64,000 nucleotides of DNA from assembly GCF_000379425.1 (NCBI RefSeq), contig NZ_KB902215.1, positions 1 through 64,000 of the forward strand. Reading direction: 5' to 3'. Below the pieces are notes generated by a model. The model did no database searches and was not told the origin of the DNA. It was given only the letters and a program-made list of their open reading frames with translations. Positions 18,336 through 27,925 of this stretch are shown here, piece after piece. Position 1 is the first letter of the stretch. Each line of letters opens with the position of its first letter. The position numbers and the translations under genes are program-made. The stretch is from Corynebacterium lubricantis DSM 45231. Lineage in GTDB: Bacteria; Actinomycetota; Actinomycetes; Mycobacteriales; Mycobacteriaceae.

Positions 18336-19538
18336 ATGGTTGCACAGCCGCTGGGCACCCCGATGACCCCCAACGCCACCAAAGTGCTGCTTCTGGGCAG
18401 CGGCGAGATTGGGAAGGAACTCACGTTGTCCTTTCAGCGCCTGGGTCTCGAGGTCCACGCGGTTGATCAATACGCGAATGCGCCCGCACACCAGTCGGCG
18501 CACTACGCGTATGTCGCGGACACAATGAACGCCGGGCAGATCGAGCAGCTCATTGAGAAGATCCAGCCGGATTACATCGTCCCCGAGATCGAAACCGTCG
18601 CCGCCGAGGTCCTGGCCCGCGCCGAGGAGTCAGGCAAGGCGATGGTCGTGCCTTCGGCCCGCGCGTGCGAGTTGACGGTGTCGCGCGAGGGCATTCGTCG
18701 TGTAGCGAGCGAAGAGCTTGGCTTGCCGACGACCGCGTATCGCTTCGCCTCCTCCCCCGAACAGGTGCGCGCAGCCGCGGATGAATTGGGCTACCCCTGC
18801 ATTGTCAAGCCCGCAATTTCCACCTCGGGGCGCGGACATACCCTCCTGCGCGACGCCGAAGGTGTGCAACAGGCCTGGGACGAGGCGAACCAACCGGACT
18901 CGCCGAATAACCACGTCAGCGTCGAGCGCTTTGTGAACTTCGACTTCGAGGTGACCATCCTGGCGGTGCGCTCGATTGATCCGCGCACAGGCGAGCTGGC
19001 CACGTGGTTCTGCGAACCCATTGGGCGCAAGCACTCCCACGGCCGGCTGGTGGAATTCTGGCAACCGGCACCGATGTCGGATGGCGCGATGGACAACGCG
19101 CGCTCCATGGCCGCTCGCATCACCAACGCCCTCGGCGGGCGCGGTGTCTATGGTATTGAACTCTTCGTGGCGGGCGACGACGTGTACTTCTCTTCCGTCA
19201 CCCCGCGCCCGCACGACACGGGCAGCCTGACCACGCAGACCCAGCGGTTCTCGCAGTTTGACCTGCATGCGCGGGCAATTTTAGGCCTGCCTATTGACTC
19301 GACGCTAGTCTCGCCCGGGGCGGCGCGCTATATCCACGCGCCGGCAGATTCCGACACGATTTCTTATACCGGCGTGGCCGATGCGCTCGCCGTGCCAGAG
19401 ACCGACGTGCGCTTCTTCGGGAAACCCACGGGTTACCCTGATCGCCGCATGGGCATTGTCACCAGCACGGCCGAGACCATCGAGCAGGCCAAAGAGCGAG
19501 CGAAGGCCGCGGCCGAGAAGATTACTGTTCAGGCGTAG
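18336..19538 (+). CDS. purT: Formate-dependent GAR transformylase
   Basis: PurT uses formate and ATP, instead of formyl-tetrahydrofolate, to formylate GAR in purine synthesis. The 400-residue ATP-grasp protein has LLLGSGEIGKEL at the N-terminus, KPAISTSGRGHTLLR in the grasp loop, and VTPRPHDTGSLT near the active site. ATG 18336 lies just behind the purA stop; a GGAG in the end of purA can serve as its ribosome-binding site. The 3' end overlaps the convergent GNAT gene by 17 bases. Confidence 0.95.
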   Translation: MVAQPLGTPMTPNATKVLLLGSGEIGKELTLSFQRLGLEVHAVDQYANAPAHQSAHYAYVADTMNAGQIEQLIEKIQPDYIVPEIETVAAEVLARAEESGKAMVVPSARACELTVSREGIRRVASEELGLPTTAYRFASSPEQVRAAADELGYPCIVKPAISTSGRGHTLLRDAEGVQQAWDEANQPDSPNNHVSVERFVNFDFEVTILAVRSIDPRTGELATWFCEPIGRKHSHGRLVEFWQPAPMSDGAMDNARSMAARITNALGGRGVYGIELFVAGDDVYFSSVTPRPHDTGSLTTQTQRFSQFDLHARAILGLPIDSTLVSPGAARYIHAPADSDTISYTGVADALAVPETDVRFFGKPTGYPDRRMGIVTSTAETIEQAKERAKAAAEKITVQA

Positions 19539-20004
19539 AGAGGTAGTACGCCAACTCCGCTGCGGTAAGACGCATGGGCTGATGTGGCACGCCGGTGTCG
19601 TCGTAAAGCTCGCCATCAGGCTTAAACCCGCGCTCCGTGTAAAAGTCCTGGAACGTCTCTTGCGCGTCTAAGACAACGTCGCGCTCGGGCCATTCCTTGC
19701 GTGCGCGCTCCATAGCGGCGCGGAACACCTCGGGGCCAAGGCCCGTGCCGCGCTCGTCGGGGTGGATCACGAAACGGCCAAAGCCCGTGTCGCTGCCGTG
19801 TGGGTAAATGCGGGCATAGCCCACGATTTTATTGTTCTTCTTCGCGATGATGTGCCAAGTGTCCTGCTCGGCATCAGCGTCATCGATTTCTGCGTAGGGC
19901 GTCTTCTGCTCATGCACAAAGACATCGACGCGCAACTTGTAGAGTTGATGAACCTCGAGGGCGGAAAGGTCGATGAGTCGGACTGCCGATATTAGGTTAG
20001 TCAT
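19522..20004 (-). CDS. GNAT acetyltransferase, ElaA-like
   Basis: This 160-residue protein has LYKLRVDVFVHEQ at residues 22-34, the hallmark of the ElaA branch of GNATs. FGRFVIHPDERGTGLG holds the acetyl-CoA loop. It probably acetylates a small molecule or protein N-terminus; the substrate is unknown. TAAGGT lies seven bases upstream of ATG 20004 on its strand, which suits a leaderless start. Confidence 0.85.
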   Translation of the reverse strand: MTNLISAVRLIDLSALEVHQLYKLRVDVFVHEQKTPYAEIDDADAEQDTWHIIAKKNNKIVGYARIYPHGSDTGFGRFVIHPDERGTGLGPEVFRAAMERARKEWPERDVVLDAQETFQDFYTERGFKPDGELYDDTGVPHQPMRLTAAELAYYLSTPEQ

Positions 20005-20070
20005 GACCTCAACCTTATCGCCTTTTCTGCTTCAAGAGCAGGGGTACGCTGGGTGAACTTTCCCTAGCGA

Positions 20071-21438
20071 CTAAATCTCATACTCCGGGTGTGCGTGCTT
20101 GATCATATCCTCCCACTCCACGACCTTCTTGCGCTCGCGGCCCTCGGCTTCGCCAAAGGCGCGCTCGGCAGCGTCGAGGTTTGCCCAGCCCTCCCAGGTG
20201 GTGATCGGGATCTCGCGCTCCTCCAGGAAATTGAGAATGGCCTGCGCATCGCGCTCGGGTGCCTGGGAGAGCTTTCCTGCGGCGTGGTCTTCTAAGAGCA
20301 TCGCCGTGGTGTCCTTGGCGTCGGACTTGGTGTTGCCGATCAGGCCGACTGGGCCGCGCTTGATCCAGCCCGTGGTGTAGAGACCAGGGACGATCTCGCC
20401 GTCAGCTTCGGTGAGGACGTGGCCGTTGTCGTTCGGCATGACAGACTTCTTGGAATCGAAAGGCACGCCCAGGACTGGCTCGGGGCGGTAACCGACTGCA
20501 CGGTAGACAGCCTGAACATCCCAAGTGGTGTACTGGCCGGTACCGCGCACGGAACCGTTGCCGTCGAGCTCAGTGCGTTCGGTTTTGAAGCCTGTGACCT
20601 TGCCGTCTTCACCAAGGATTTCTACCGGCGACTCGAAGAAGTGGATAAAGATCTTGTGCGGTGCGCCCTTGGGCTCGCGCATGGCGTAGCTCTCAAGCAC
20701 CTGGCAGACCAGATCCACGGACTTCGAGCTGCGGCGGGCCTGCTCGGAGGCTTCGTCGTAATCAATGTCTTCTGGGTTGACCACGACTTCGATGTTGTCC
20801 GAGTGGTCGAGTTCCTTGAGCTCCTGCGGCGTGAACTTCGCCTGAGCAGGGCCGCGACGACCGAAGATGTGCACTTCCTGCGCGGCGTTTTGGGTGAGGT
20901 TGTCATAGACATTGTCAGGAATCTCTGTGACATGCAGTTCGTCGCCGGTTTTGGCGAGTATACGGGCGATGTCCAGCGCCACGTTGCCGACGCCGACGAC
21001 TGCGACCTGTTTCGCCGAGAGGTCCCACTCGCGGGTGAAATCGGGGTTGCCATCGTAGAAGCCGACGAACTGGCCCGCGCCGTAATGACCTTCTAGGTCG
21101 TGGCCGGGAATAGGTAGGTCCTTATCTGCGGTGGCGCCGGTGGCGAAAATGATCGCGTCGTAAAAGTTGCGAAGTTCGTCAACGGTGACGTCCTTGCCCA
21201 CCTCGACATTGCCAATCAAGCGAATCTCGGGTTTATCCAATACATTGTGGAGGCTACGAATAATGCCTTTGATGCGTGGATGGTCGGGGGCAACGCCGTA
21301 GCGGATGAGGCCAAAAGGAGCTGGCATTCGTTCGAATAAATCGATTGAGACCTCGACATCGGACTTAACCAACAGGTCAGAGGCGTAGATGCCGGCCGGG
21401 CCGGAACCTACGACAGCTACGCGTAGGGGAGTGCTCAT
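20071..21438 (-). CDS. fprA: Ferredoxin-NADP reductase, FprA type
   Basis: This FAD enzyme is related to mitochondrial adrenodoxin reductase and moves electrons between NADPH and ferredoxin. Its 455 residues include the FAD-binding VVGSGPAGIYASDLL at the N-terminus, FGLIRYGVAPDHP, the NADP-binding VVGVGNVALDIARIL, and the C-terminal TGWIKRGPVGLIGNTKSDA. ATG 21438 is preceded by GTGAGGAAATTC; the upstream extension of the frame is not conserved. It is divergent from pta-ackA, the arrangement known for corynebacteria. Confidence 0.93.
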   Translation of the reverse strand: MSTPLRVAVVGSGPAGIYASDLLVKSDVEVSIDLFERMPAPFGLIRYGVAPDHPRIKGIIRSLHNVLDKPEIRLIGNVEVGKDVTVDELRNFYDAIIFATGATADKDLPIPGHDLEGHYGAGQFVGFYDGNPDFTREWDLSAKQVAVVGVGNVALDIARILAKTGDELHVTEIPDNVYDNLTQNAAQEVHIFGRRGPAQAKFTPQELKELDHSDNIEVVVNPEDIDYDEASEQARRSSKSVDLVCQVLESYAMREPKGAPHKIFIHFFESPVEILGEDGKVTGFKTERTELDGNGSVRGTGQYTTWDVQAVYRAVGYRPEPVLGVPFDSKKSVMPNDNGHVLTEADGEIVPGLYTTGWIKRGPVGLIGNTKSDAKDTTAMLLEDHAAGKLSQAPERDAQAILNFLEEREIPITTWEGWANLDAAERAFGEAEGRERKKVVEWEDMIKHAHPEYEI

Positions 21439-21608
21439 GAATTTCCTCACCTTAATATGTTCTAAATGTGTTTTCCTCTCACCAAAGTATAGGCGACGGA
21501 GGTTTGAGCCGAAGAACCAAAAATTATTGGTGTTATTACATTCACTTTCGCATAAATGTGTAGTGTGTTTCGGGCTACAATGGTCCACAAGCCTGGGCGT
21601 GCATCACA

Positions 21609-21624
21609 CCCTGCTCTCGCAGGG
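21609..21624 (+). promoter_or_regulatory. Small hairpin upstream of pta
   Basis: CCCTGC-TCTC-GCAGGG forms a perfect 6-bp stem 85 bases before the pta start, probably in the 5' leader. No T run follows, so it is not a terminator. It may affect mRNA stability. Confidence 0.35.
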
Positions 21625-21708
21625 CGAAAGCAGAGCGCGGTCCAGAAAAAGTACGACTTTCTCTACCATCTAGAAACCACCCCCTGCACCCAACGGAAAG
21701 GTAACCCC

Positions 21709-23085
21709 ATGGCAGAGCAGCGGTCAGCATTGGTCTCCGCAGTGAACCGGAATTTTGACGGCATTGATCTGAATTCTCTCGCCAGAGATCTCGGTCTACG
21801 CGTAGTCAAGCTCGATGATTTTGAGTCCTCCCTCGGAGCGATCTACTCCGCTCACATTCTCGACGAGGGTCCGGCACTCATCATCGGCACTGGTAACAAC
21901 ACCTTTGACGCCGAAGCGGCTGCTGCCCTCGGTGTCCCGTTCATCCTGTTGACTGATGGGGAAGGCCGCCACGCCGAGCTGGGCGAGCGTTCCGCGAAGC
22001 GCGTCCACGCGGTCGTTGCAGCCACGGTGACAGCCGAAGAACTCCAGGATTCCGCCAAGATTGCGAACTACCTCAAGGTAGATGCGCAGCCAGTGATGTC
22101 GCCTCCAATCTTTGAGGCAGCACTCTTGGAGCGTGCCCGCGCTGTCGGTGCCCACATCGTGTTGCCTGAGGGCCACGATGATCGCATTCTCCTGGCAGCA
22201 GGCCAATTGCTCAAGCAGGACATCGCACGGATCACCATCCTGGGTGACCCAGAAGACATGGAAAACCGCGCACACGAGCTCGGTGTCGATCTGGAAGATG
22301 CACACCTGTTGGATCACCTCTCTTCTCCTCTGCTGGAGGAATTCGCGCAGGACTTCGTCGAGTTGCGCAAGAAGAAGGGCGTGACCATCGAAGAGGCACG
22401 CGAAACCATGAAGGACATCTCCTACTTCGGCACCATGATGGTGCACAAGGGCCTGGCAGATGGCATGGTCTCCGGTGCGGCCAACACCACGGCACACACA
22501 ATTCGCCCTGCACTGCAGATCATCAAGACCACCCCAGAGGCATCCGTTGTCTCCTCGATCTTCCTCATGGTTATGCGTGGACGCCTCTGGGCGTTCGGTG
22601 ATTGCGCCGTGAACCCGAACCCAACCGGCGAGCAGCTCGGCGAGATCGCTGTGGTATCCGCACGCACCGCGGCACAGTTCGGCATTGACCCGAAGGTCGC
22701 CATCTTGTCCTACTCCACCGGTTCCTCCGGTGCTGGCCCTGACGTGGAACGCGCCTGCGCTGCTGTAGACAAGGCCCGCGAGATCGACCCGAACCTCGCA
22801 GTCGACGGCCCTCTGCAGTTCGACGCGGCCTGCGACCCAGGTGTGGCAAAGCGCAAGATGCCGGAATCCCCAGTGGCAGGACATGCCAACGTCTTCGTTT
22901 TCCCTGACTTGGAAGCCGGCAACATCGGTTACAAGACTGCTCAGCGTGTCGGTGACGCACTGGCCGTCGGTCCCATCCTGCAGGGCATGAACAAGCCCGT
23001 CAACGATCTTTCCCGCGGTGCGACTGTTCCAGACATCGTGAACACCGTTGCAATCACCGCTATTCAAGCCGGAGGCACAAACTAA
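21709..23085 (+). CDS. pta: Phosphate acetyltransferase
   Basis: Pta interconverts acetyl-CoA and acetyl phosphate. The 458-residue protein has a short N-terminal regulatory part (about residues 1-125) and the catalytic PTA_PTB domain beginning at LLERARAVGAHIVLPEG. Conserved SGAANTTAHTIRPALQII and the ending ATVPDIVNTVAITAIQA are visible. ATG 21709 follows GGAAAGG; the upstream frame is not coding. The stop TAA touches the ackA start, and the two genes form the acetate activation and overflow operon. Confidence 0.95.
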   Translation: MAEQRSALVSAVNRNFDGIDLNSLARDLGLRVVKLDDFESSLGAIYSAHILDEGPALIIGTGNNTFDAEAAAALGVPFILLTDGEGRHAELGERSAKRVHAVVAATVTAEELQDSAKIANYLKVDAQPVMSPPIFEAALLERARAVGAHIVLPEGHDDRILLAAGQLLKQDIARITILGDPEDMENRAHELGVDLEDAHLLDHLSSPLLEEFAQDFVELRKKKGVTIEEARETMKDISYFGTMMVHKGLADGMVSGAANTTAHTIRPALQIIKTTPEASVVSSIFLMVMRGRLWAFGDCAVNPNPTGEQLGEIAVVSARTAAQFGIDPKVAILSYSTGSSGAGPDVERACAAVDKAREIDPNLAVDGPLQFDAACDPGVAKRKMPESPVAGHANVFVFPDLEAGNIGYKTAQRVGDALAVGPILQGMNKPVNDLSRGATVPDIVNTVAITAIQAGGTN

Positions 23086-24285
23086 ATGACTTACGCTCTT
23101 GTTATCAACTCCGGGTCCTCCTCGGTCAAGTTCCAAATCGTCGATCCGACCGCGGATGCCGCGGCAGAACCATTTGCTTCCGGGCTCGTTGAGCAGATCG
23201 GCGAGCCAAGTGGCCGCATCACCATCAAGCACGCAGGCGACAAGCACGTAGTGCAGCAGCCAGTGCCAAACCACACCGTTGGTTTGGAAGCCGCGATGAA
23301 GATCCTGGACTCGCTCGGTGCCGGCCCAACTCAGGTCGATGTCTCCGCAGTGGGCCACCGCGTCGTCCACGGCGGGATGGTGTTTTCCCATCCCGAGCTG
23401 ATCAATGACCAGGTCGTTGAGATGATCCGGGACCTAATCCCATTGGCACCGCTGCACAACCCGGCAAATATCGATGGTATCGAGGTGGCTCGTAAGCTGC
23501 TCCCAGATCTGCCTCACGTAGCGGTCTTCGACACCGGCTTCTTCCGCGATCTTCCACCTTCATCGGCGATTTATGCCATCAACGCAGAAGTTGCTACCGA
23601 GAACCAGATTCGTCGTTACGGCTTCCACGGCACCTCCCACGAGTTCGTCTCCGGCCAGGTTCCTGCGTTGCTGGACATGCCAGCCGGTTCCGTCAACCAG
23701 ATCGTGCTGCACCTGGGCAACGGCGCGTCAGCCTCTGCAGTGCGCGGCGGCGACCCGATTGACACCTCGATGGGCATGACCCCACTCGCAGGCCTGGTCA
23801 TGGGTACCCGCTGTGGCGATATCGACCCGGGTATCATTTTCCACCTCGCCCGCAACGGCGGCATGAGCATCGACGAGATCGATAACCTGCTCAACCGCAA
23901 GTCCGGTGTGAAGGGCCTGTCCGGTGTGAATGACTTCCGCGACCTGCACCGCCTCATCGACGAGGACAACGATGATGCAGCCTTAGCCTACGATGTCTAT
24001 ATTCATCAGCTGCGCCGCGTGATCGGTTCGTACATGATTGCGCTGGGTCGCGTGGATGCGATTTCGTTTACCGCCGGTGTTGGCGAAAACGATGTGGCCA
24101 CTCGTCGTGACGCACTTGCGGGTCTGCAGCACTACGGCATCAAGATCGACCCGGAGCGCAACGAGACCCGCAGCGACGGTGCGCGCCTGATCTCCACCGA
24201 TGATTCGACGACGCGCGTCTTCGTCGTACCTACCAACGAGGAGCTCGCCATCGCCCAGAAGGCGACCGCATTGGCGAAGCAGTAG
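23086..24285 (+). CDS. ackA: Acetate kinase
   Basis: AckA interconverts acetyl phosphate plus ADP with acetate plus ATP, working with Pta. The 399-residue protein has the family N-terminus [11 protein letters not shown], the catalytic HRVVHGG and FDTGFF segments, [12 protein letters not shown], and FTAGVGEND near the C-terminus. Its ATG follows directly on the pta stop codon, and the GGAGG ribosome-binding site lies within the end of pta, implying coupled translation. Confidence 0.97.
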   Translation: MTYALVINSGSSSVKFQIVDPTADAAAEPFASGLVEQIGEPSGRITIKHAGDKHVVQQPVPNHTVGLEAAMKILDSLGAGPTQVDVSAVGHRVVHGGMVFSHPELINDQVVEMIRDLIPLAPLHNPANIDGIEVARKLLPDLPHVAVFDTGFFRDLPPSSAIYAINAEVATENQIRRYGFHGTSHEFVSGQVPALLDMPAGSVNQIVLHLGNGASASAVRGGDPIDTSMGMTPLAGLVMGTRCGDIDPGIIFHLARNGGMSIDEIDNLLNRKSGVKGLSGVNDFRDLHRLIDEDNDDAALAYDVYIHQLRRVIGSYMIALGRVDAISFTAGVGENDVATRRDALAGLQHYGIKIDPERNETRSDGARLISTDDSTTRVFVVPTNEELAIAQKATALAKQ

Positions 24286-24290
24286 CGCAG

Positions 24291-25220
24291 CTACCAGAGG
24301 TGGTAGTGGTCTTCGCGCAGGCCACGGTGCCACTTCCAGGGCTCGGGCCACGCTAATCGACGACCACCGCCCCGGCGCTGCTGGAGGGCTTCCTCCACAG
24401 CGTCGAGGCAGCGACCGAGTTCAATGTCGACGCATTTCGCGGTGAACTGCAACACCGTGTAGCCGTTGAGTTGGGCCCAGTTGGCCTTCCATACGTCGCG
24501 GATATAGTTCTGCCAGCCGAGGTTTGTGCTGGTCTCGCGGTGAAAATCGTAGGCGCCGATTTCTATGAGGAGCTTGCGTTCAGTGGTGTGCTGGAAGTCC
24601 CACATTATGCCCTCGATGAGGACATTATTTTCAAACTTTAGGCCTCGGCCTTCGAGGGCGTGGTGGAACTGGCGCTCCAGCTTGCTGTCCGCCCCGAGCC
24701 GGATCGTTTTCAGGAATTCCTTGAAGGAATCGGGCACGCGGGAAAGTTCGCCGAGGTCCTGGGCCAGTTTCTCCTTGCCGATGCGGCCGCCGTAGGAGAT
24801 GCGGAGGAACTCGGCTACCTCAGGACTGGTCTCGGAGGCCTTGTGGGCATCGAGGGCAGCTACGGCAGGTCGGGCAACGGGCACGGTTTTAATCTGCTTA
24901 TGCGGAGCTTCCCGTTTCGGGTACGTGCGCAGATACGGAGTCTCGCGTTTGCGCATGGTCTCTGGAACGCGCACGTGAATGGGAAAAGTGAGTTGCTGTT
25001 CCTGGTGCAATTCCATGGCGGTTTTCGCAGTGAAAACCGCGGGCGTCTCTGACTCGGCCAGCGCGTGCACTAACGCAGCTGGGGTGGCCGGATTTTTAAG
25101 ATACATATTGCGGGCGATTTGTGTGAACTGACCAGTTGAAACCCGCAGCTCGAACTGCTTTTTACTGAGTGAGTATTTGTTGCGCAATTGTTCGCGCGTG
25201 TACATGGTTTGTGGATCCAT
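24291..25220 (-). CDS. AbiEi-like / DUF559 (Vsr-like nuclease fold) protein
   Basis: The N-terminal region (about residues 1-130, including YSLSKKQFELRVSTGQF) looks like the winged-helix and AbiEi-like part of antitoxin-type proteins. The C-terminal part (about 200-290) has DFQHTTERKLLIEIGAYDFH and NYIRDVWKANWAQLNGY, the DUF559 arrangement of a very-short-patch-repair-like endonuclease fold. Corynebacteria carry many such genes; defence or DNA-processing roles are suspected but not shown. It lies between ackA and pknG, which are otherwise near neighbours in corynebacteria, so it looks inserted. The start is ATG 25220 with GGGGGAAT upstream. Confidence 0.7.
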   Translation of the reverse strand: MDPQTMYTREQLRNKYSLSKKQFELRVSTGQFTQIARNMYLKNPATPAALVHALAESETPAVFTAKTAMELHQEQQLTFPIHVRVPETMRKRETPYLRTYPKREAPHKQIKTVPVARPAVAALDAHKASETSPEVAEFLRISYGGRIGKEKLAQDLGELSRVPDSFKEFLKTIRLGADSKLERQFHHALEGRGLKFENNVLIEGIMWDFQHTTERKLLIEIGAYDFHRETSTNLGWQNYIRDVWKANWAQLNGYTVLQFTAKCVDIELGRCLDAVEEALQQRRGGGRRLAWPEPWKWHRGLREDHYHLW

Positions 25221-25341
25221 GATTCCCCCGGAATTCCTGTCCCCTCGTAGTACTTCCACTTCAGGAGGATAGGGGTTTCGAGCCGGTTGCGCTTGGTTCC
25301 GGGTTTCTTGGCTTCGGGGGTTTCGTGGGGTGCGCCCCACG

Positions 25342-25483
25342 AGGAGCACTTCGCACGACTTCTTTCACAGCGACCTGGGGTTTTAGATTTCGTCGTGCGT
25401 TAGGTCCCCAGCGAAGGGACCTAACGCACTGTGAAAAACAAACGCCCAGGTCAAATAATGGTGATATCTTGCGAAGTGCTCCT
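25342..25483. repeat. 142-bp palindromic repeat element, copy 1
   Basis: The element has 14-bp perfect terminal inverted repeats, AGGAGCACTTCGCA at 25342-25355 and its complement at 25470-25483. Inside is a 14-bp perfect stem, GTGCGTTAGGTCCC at 25395-25408 against 25416-25429, with further nested pairs (TTTCACAG/CTGTGAAA and GACCTGGG/CCCAGGTC). No open frame exists inside. A diverged second copy of the same length is at 32789-32930. The structure resembles a MITE or other non-autonomous palindromic element. It fills much of the 311-bp gap between the DUF559 gene and pknG. Confidence 0.8.
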
Positions 25484-25531
25484 TTTCGACCACCCGGGAG
25501 GCCCCGGGAGGTCGCACGGGCCCCAAGGAAC

Positions 25532-27925
25532 CTAAAACCAGGTCAGCGGCCGTACCTTATTAGCCATATCCACTAGGGCGTAGCGGTGCCGCGGGTACGG
25601 GGAGAGCCGAGCCTGCTGGCGCAGGGTAAAGGAAAGCCCGTAGCGCAGACCTGTCTGGGTGAAGTCGTATTCAAAGAGCTGATTGGGTGAGGCGGCGGCG
25701 TCGACGTCGGCGTCGCGGAGAAAGTTCAGCCCGGCATTGAGCACGGCGACCTTGATCTGCAAGAAGCGGGGCTCGTTAGTCGGGATTTCCTCGAGACGCC
25801 GAGCCGCACGCCGAATCCGAGACTCGGTGAGAGTATCCGAAATCAGGTCCAAAATGGTCGTGAGCTGGGCCATCCTGTGGTGCCGCGAGGACTGCGGGAC
25901 CTTATCCAACGCAGCCACCGCCAGCTCGACCTGGCGCTCCGCCATGAGTTGGCGCGCCAACCCGAACGCGGAAGACACCGTGGTGGGGTTTGTCAGCCAC
26001 ACCAGGGAGTACAGACGCATTGCGTTAAAGCGCAGGTCCCTGGGATTCGAGGTGATATGAGTCCAGTCGGCCGTGAGATCCTCGAACATCTCCGGGTCGA
26101 GGGCACCCAGGTGGGAGGTGATGCCTGAGGTGGCGCGGGCGGTAGCGTCGTCGAGAAGCTCGATCTCGGCATTGCCCTGTTCCTGCAAAAGGAGCTCGTC
26201 GACGGCCGCGATCGCTAGCTTCGGCGCGGCCTCGCCAGGCAGGACTTCGAGGACCCTGACGAAGCTGGCCTGGGCGGCGGTGAAATCGTCGAGAAGCAAA
26301 TCTGTGATCCCTGAATACCACTGGTAGCGCCAGTTACTGGAGAGGCGATCCGACAGCGAGAGGAGCCACTCGCGGGCCTGCGTGGTCAGGCCGAGGTCGA
26401 GCATGGAGCGCACGACGGCGAAGGGGATTTCGTCGGAGTGCTCGTACTCGGGGGTCTGCATGGCCTGGCGCAGCGATTCGAGCGTTTCCTGCGGCTCGGC
26501 GTAGGACGAACCCGACAGAATCGGCGCGGCTGGGTCCTCGCGGTTGATCAGCGGCGTTGGGATCGCCGAGACGACTTCCTGCGAGGTAATCTCCACGGTC
26601 CGGTCGATGCCGTCGAGGAGCTGATCTGTGCGAAACACCAGGTGCTTCGTACCAAACGTGGTACGTTGTGGCGAAAACAGCGAGTGCTGCGCGGGGTGCG
26701 TAATGCTGTCGCGCAGCGCGATGACCTCGCGCAGGACGCCATAAAGTTGCGGTTCGAGCTCGCTTATCGACGAGAACCTGCGCTTCGGGTCGGGGTGGCA
26801 ACACCGTTGCAGCAGGCGATAAAACGACAGGAACCGGCGGAAGGTGGGCTCCTTCGTCGGAGAAGGCAGGCCCTGGCGGTAGACGCCGTTCTGCTTCGGA
26901 AGATTGACCGTGAGGGCGGCAAGCGTGCGGCCGATGGTGTAAATATCCGAGGCGATCGACGGGCCTTCCGTGGCGACCTCGGGGGCCTGGAAACCCTTCG
27001 TGCCGTAGATAAAACCGTAGGCGCCGATGCCGGAGACAGCGCCGAGATCGATGAGCTTGACGTGGTCTTCGGTGACAATGACGTTGTCCGGTTTAAGGTC
27101 GTTGTACACCACTCCGCGCGAGTGCAGGTAGTCCAGCGCGGGGAGAATCTCCAGGATATAGGCGATGGCGAGGTCGATAGGAAAGAGGTTGTCCTCGTAT
27201 TCTTTCCTCCGCTGGCGCAGAGAGGGACCGCCGACGAACTCCATGACAATGAAGCCCCCGGGCACGCGCGGGTCGTCGATAAAGTTGAAAATCTTCACGA
27301 TTCCTGGGTGCGTAATGTCCGCGAGAAACTCGCGCTCGGCAACCGCGGCGGCGGTTTCATCGGCGGATTTCTCGGCCTGCATGCCCTTGAGCACGACGAG
27401 GCGCTCGGAAACAAAGTGGTCCTCGGCAAGGTAAATCCACCCCATGCCACCATGTGCGATCACGCCCAGGATCTCGTACTGGCCCGCAAGAATGTCTCCA
27501 GGGCGCAGCTGCGGGGCGGGGATGCCCTTTTCTTTGACGGACTTCGTGGGATCCTTCAGTGCATCGGCAGGTTTCGTCGGCGGGATCCATGGCAGCTCGA
27601 CCATTCCGTCGGCCACCATGCGGGACTGGCGCTGCGTGCCATGCAACTCGCGAAACGTACTGATCGCTTCCCTGCGGGAGCGCTCCGAGGTGTCTTCCGG
27701 TTGCGCATGGGAATCGCGCAGCTGGTCCAAGTCTTTGAGCAGGCCGCCAAGGTCGCCGAGGGAGTCGTAGTCGCCGGTGCTAGCTTCATCGTCGTCATCG
27801 TCGGCGAACGGATCAAAGGCAACAGCCGAGGTACCGGCGTCTTCATCGCCTGCGAAGGGGTTAAACTTGACTGCCTCGGTGCCCCGATCGGGGCCCTGAT
27901 CTGGGCGTTCGTTGTCTGCGCTCAT
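25532..27925 (-). CDS. pknG: Serine/threonine protein kinase PknG
   Basis: PknG is a soluble kinase that in corynebacteria phosphorylates OdhI and so relieves inhibition of 2-oxoglutarate dehydrogenase. Its 797 residues comprise an acidic N-terminus, the kinase domain from about 145 to 400, and a C-terminal tetratricopeptide-like helical region. The kinase domain has glycine loop IAHGGMGWIY, Lys180, YNDLKPDN at 274-281 and DLG in place of DFG at 293-295. The rubredoxin-like CxxC pairs of mycobacterial PknG are absent from the N-terminus. The ATG overlaps the glnH stop by one base. Confidence 0.95.
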   Translation of the reverse strand: MSADNERPDQGPDRGTEAVKFNPFAGDEDAGTSAVAFDPFADDDDDEASTGDYDSLGDLGGLLKDLDQLRDSHAQPEDTSERSRREAISTFRELHGTQRQSRMVADGMVELPWIPPTKPADALKDPTKSVKEKGIPAPQLRPGDILAGQYEILGVIAHGGMGWIYLAEDHFVSERLVVLKGMQAEKSADETAAAVAEREFLADITHPGIVKIFNFIDDPRVPGGFIVMEFVGGPSLRQRRKEYEDNLFPIDLAIAYILEILPALDYLHSRGVVYNDLKPDNVIVTEDHVKLIDLGAVSGIGAYGFIYGTKGFQAPEVATEGPSIASDIYTIGRTLAALTVNLPKQNGVYRQGLPSPTKEPTFRRFLSFYRLLQRCCHPDPKRRFSSISELEPQLYGVLREVIALRDSITHPAQHSLFSPQRTTFGTKHLVFRTDQLLDGIDRTVEITSQEVVSAIPTPLINREDPAAPILSGSSYAEPQETLESLRQAMQTPEYEHSDEIPFAVVRSMLDLGLTTQAREWLLSLSDRLSSNWRYQWYSGITDLLLDDFTAAQASFVRVLEVLPGEAAPKLAIAAVDELLLQEQGNAEIELLDDATARATSGITSHLGALDPEMFEDLTADWTHITSNPRDLRFNAMRLYSLVWLTNPTTVSSAFGLARQLMAERQVELAVAALDKVPQSSRHHRMAQLTTILDLISDTLTESRIRRAARRLEEIPTNEPRFLQIKVAVLNAGLNFLRDADVDAAASPNQLFEYDFTQTGLRYGLSFTLRQQARLSPYPRHRYALVDMANKVRPLTWF

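Noticed and set aside
15987-18503. 838-codon minus-strand frame through purA
   Set aside because: Only the part from ATG 16973 downstream is outside purA and protein-like; the rest is antisense to purA.
21670-21690. C-rich ACCCCCT before pta as a RamA-type site
   Set aside because: The motif is too short and degenerate to support by eye, although pta-ackA is known to be RamA/RamB controlled in C. glutamicum.
21796-23391. 531-codon frame on the minus strand opposite pta and ackA
   Set aside because: It is an antisense shadow of two certain genes, with unnatural composition (many Cys, His and Gln).
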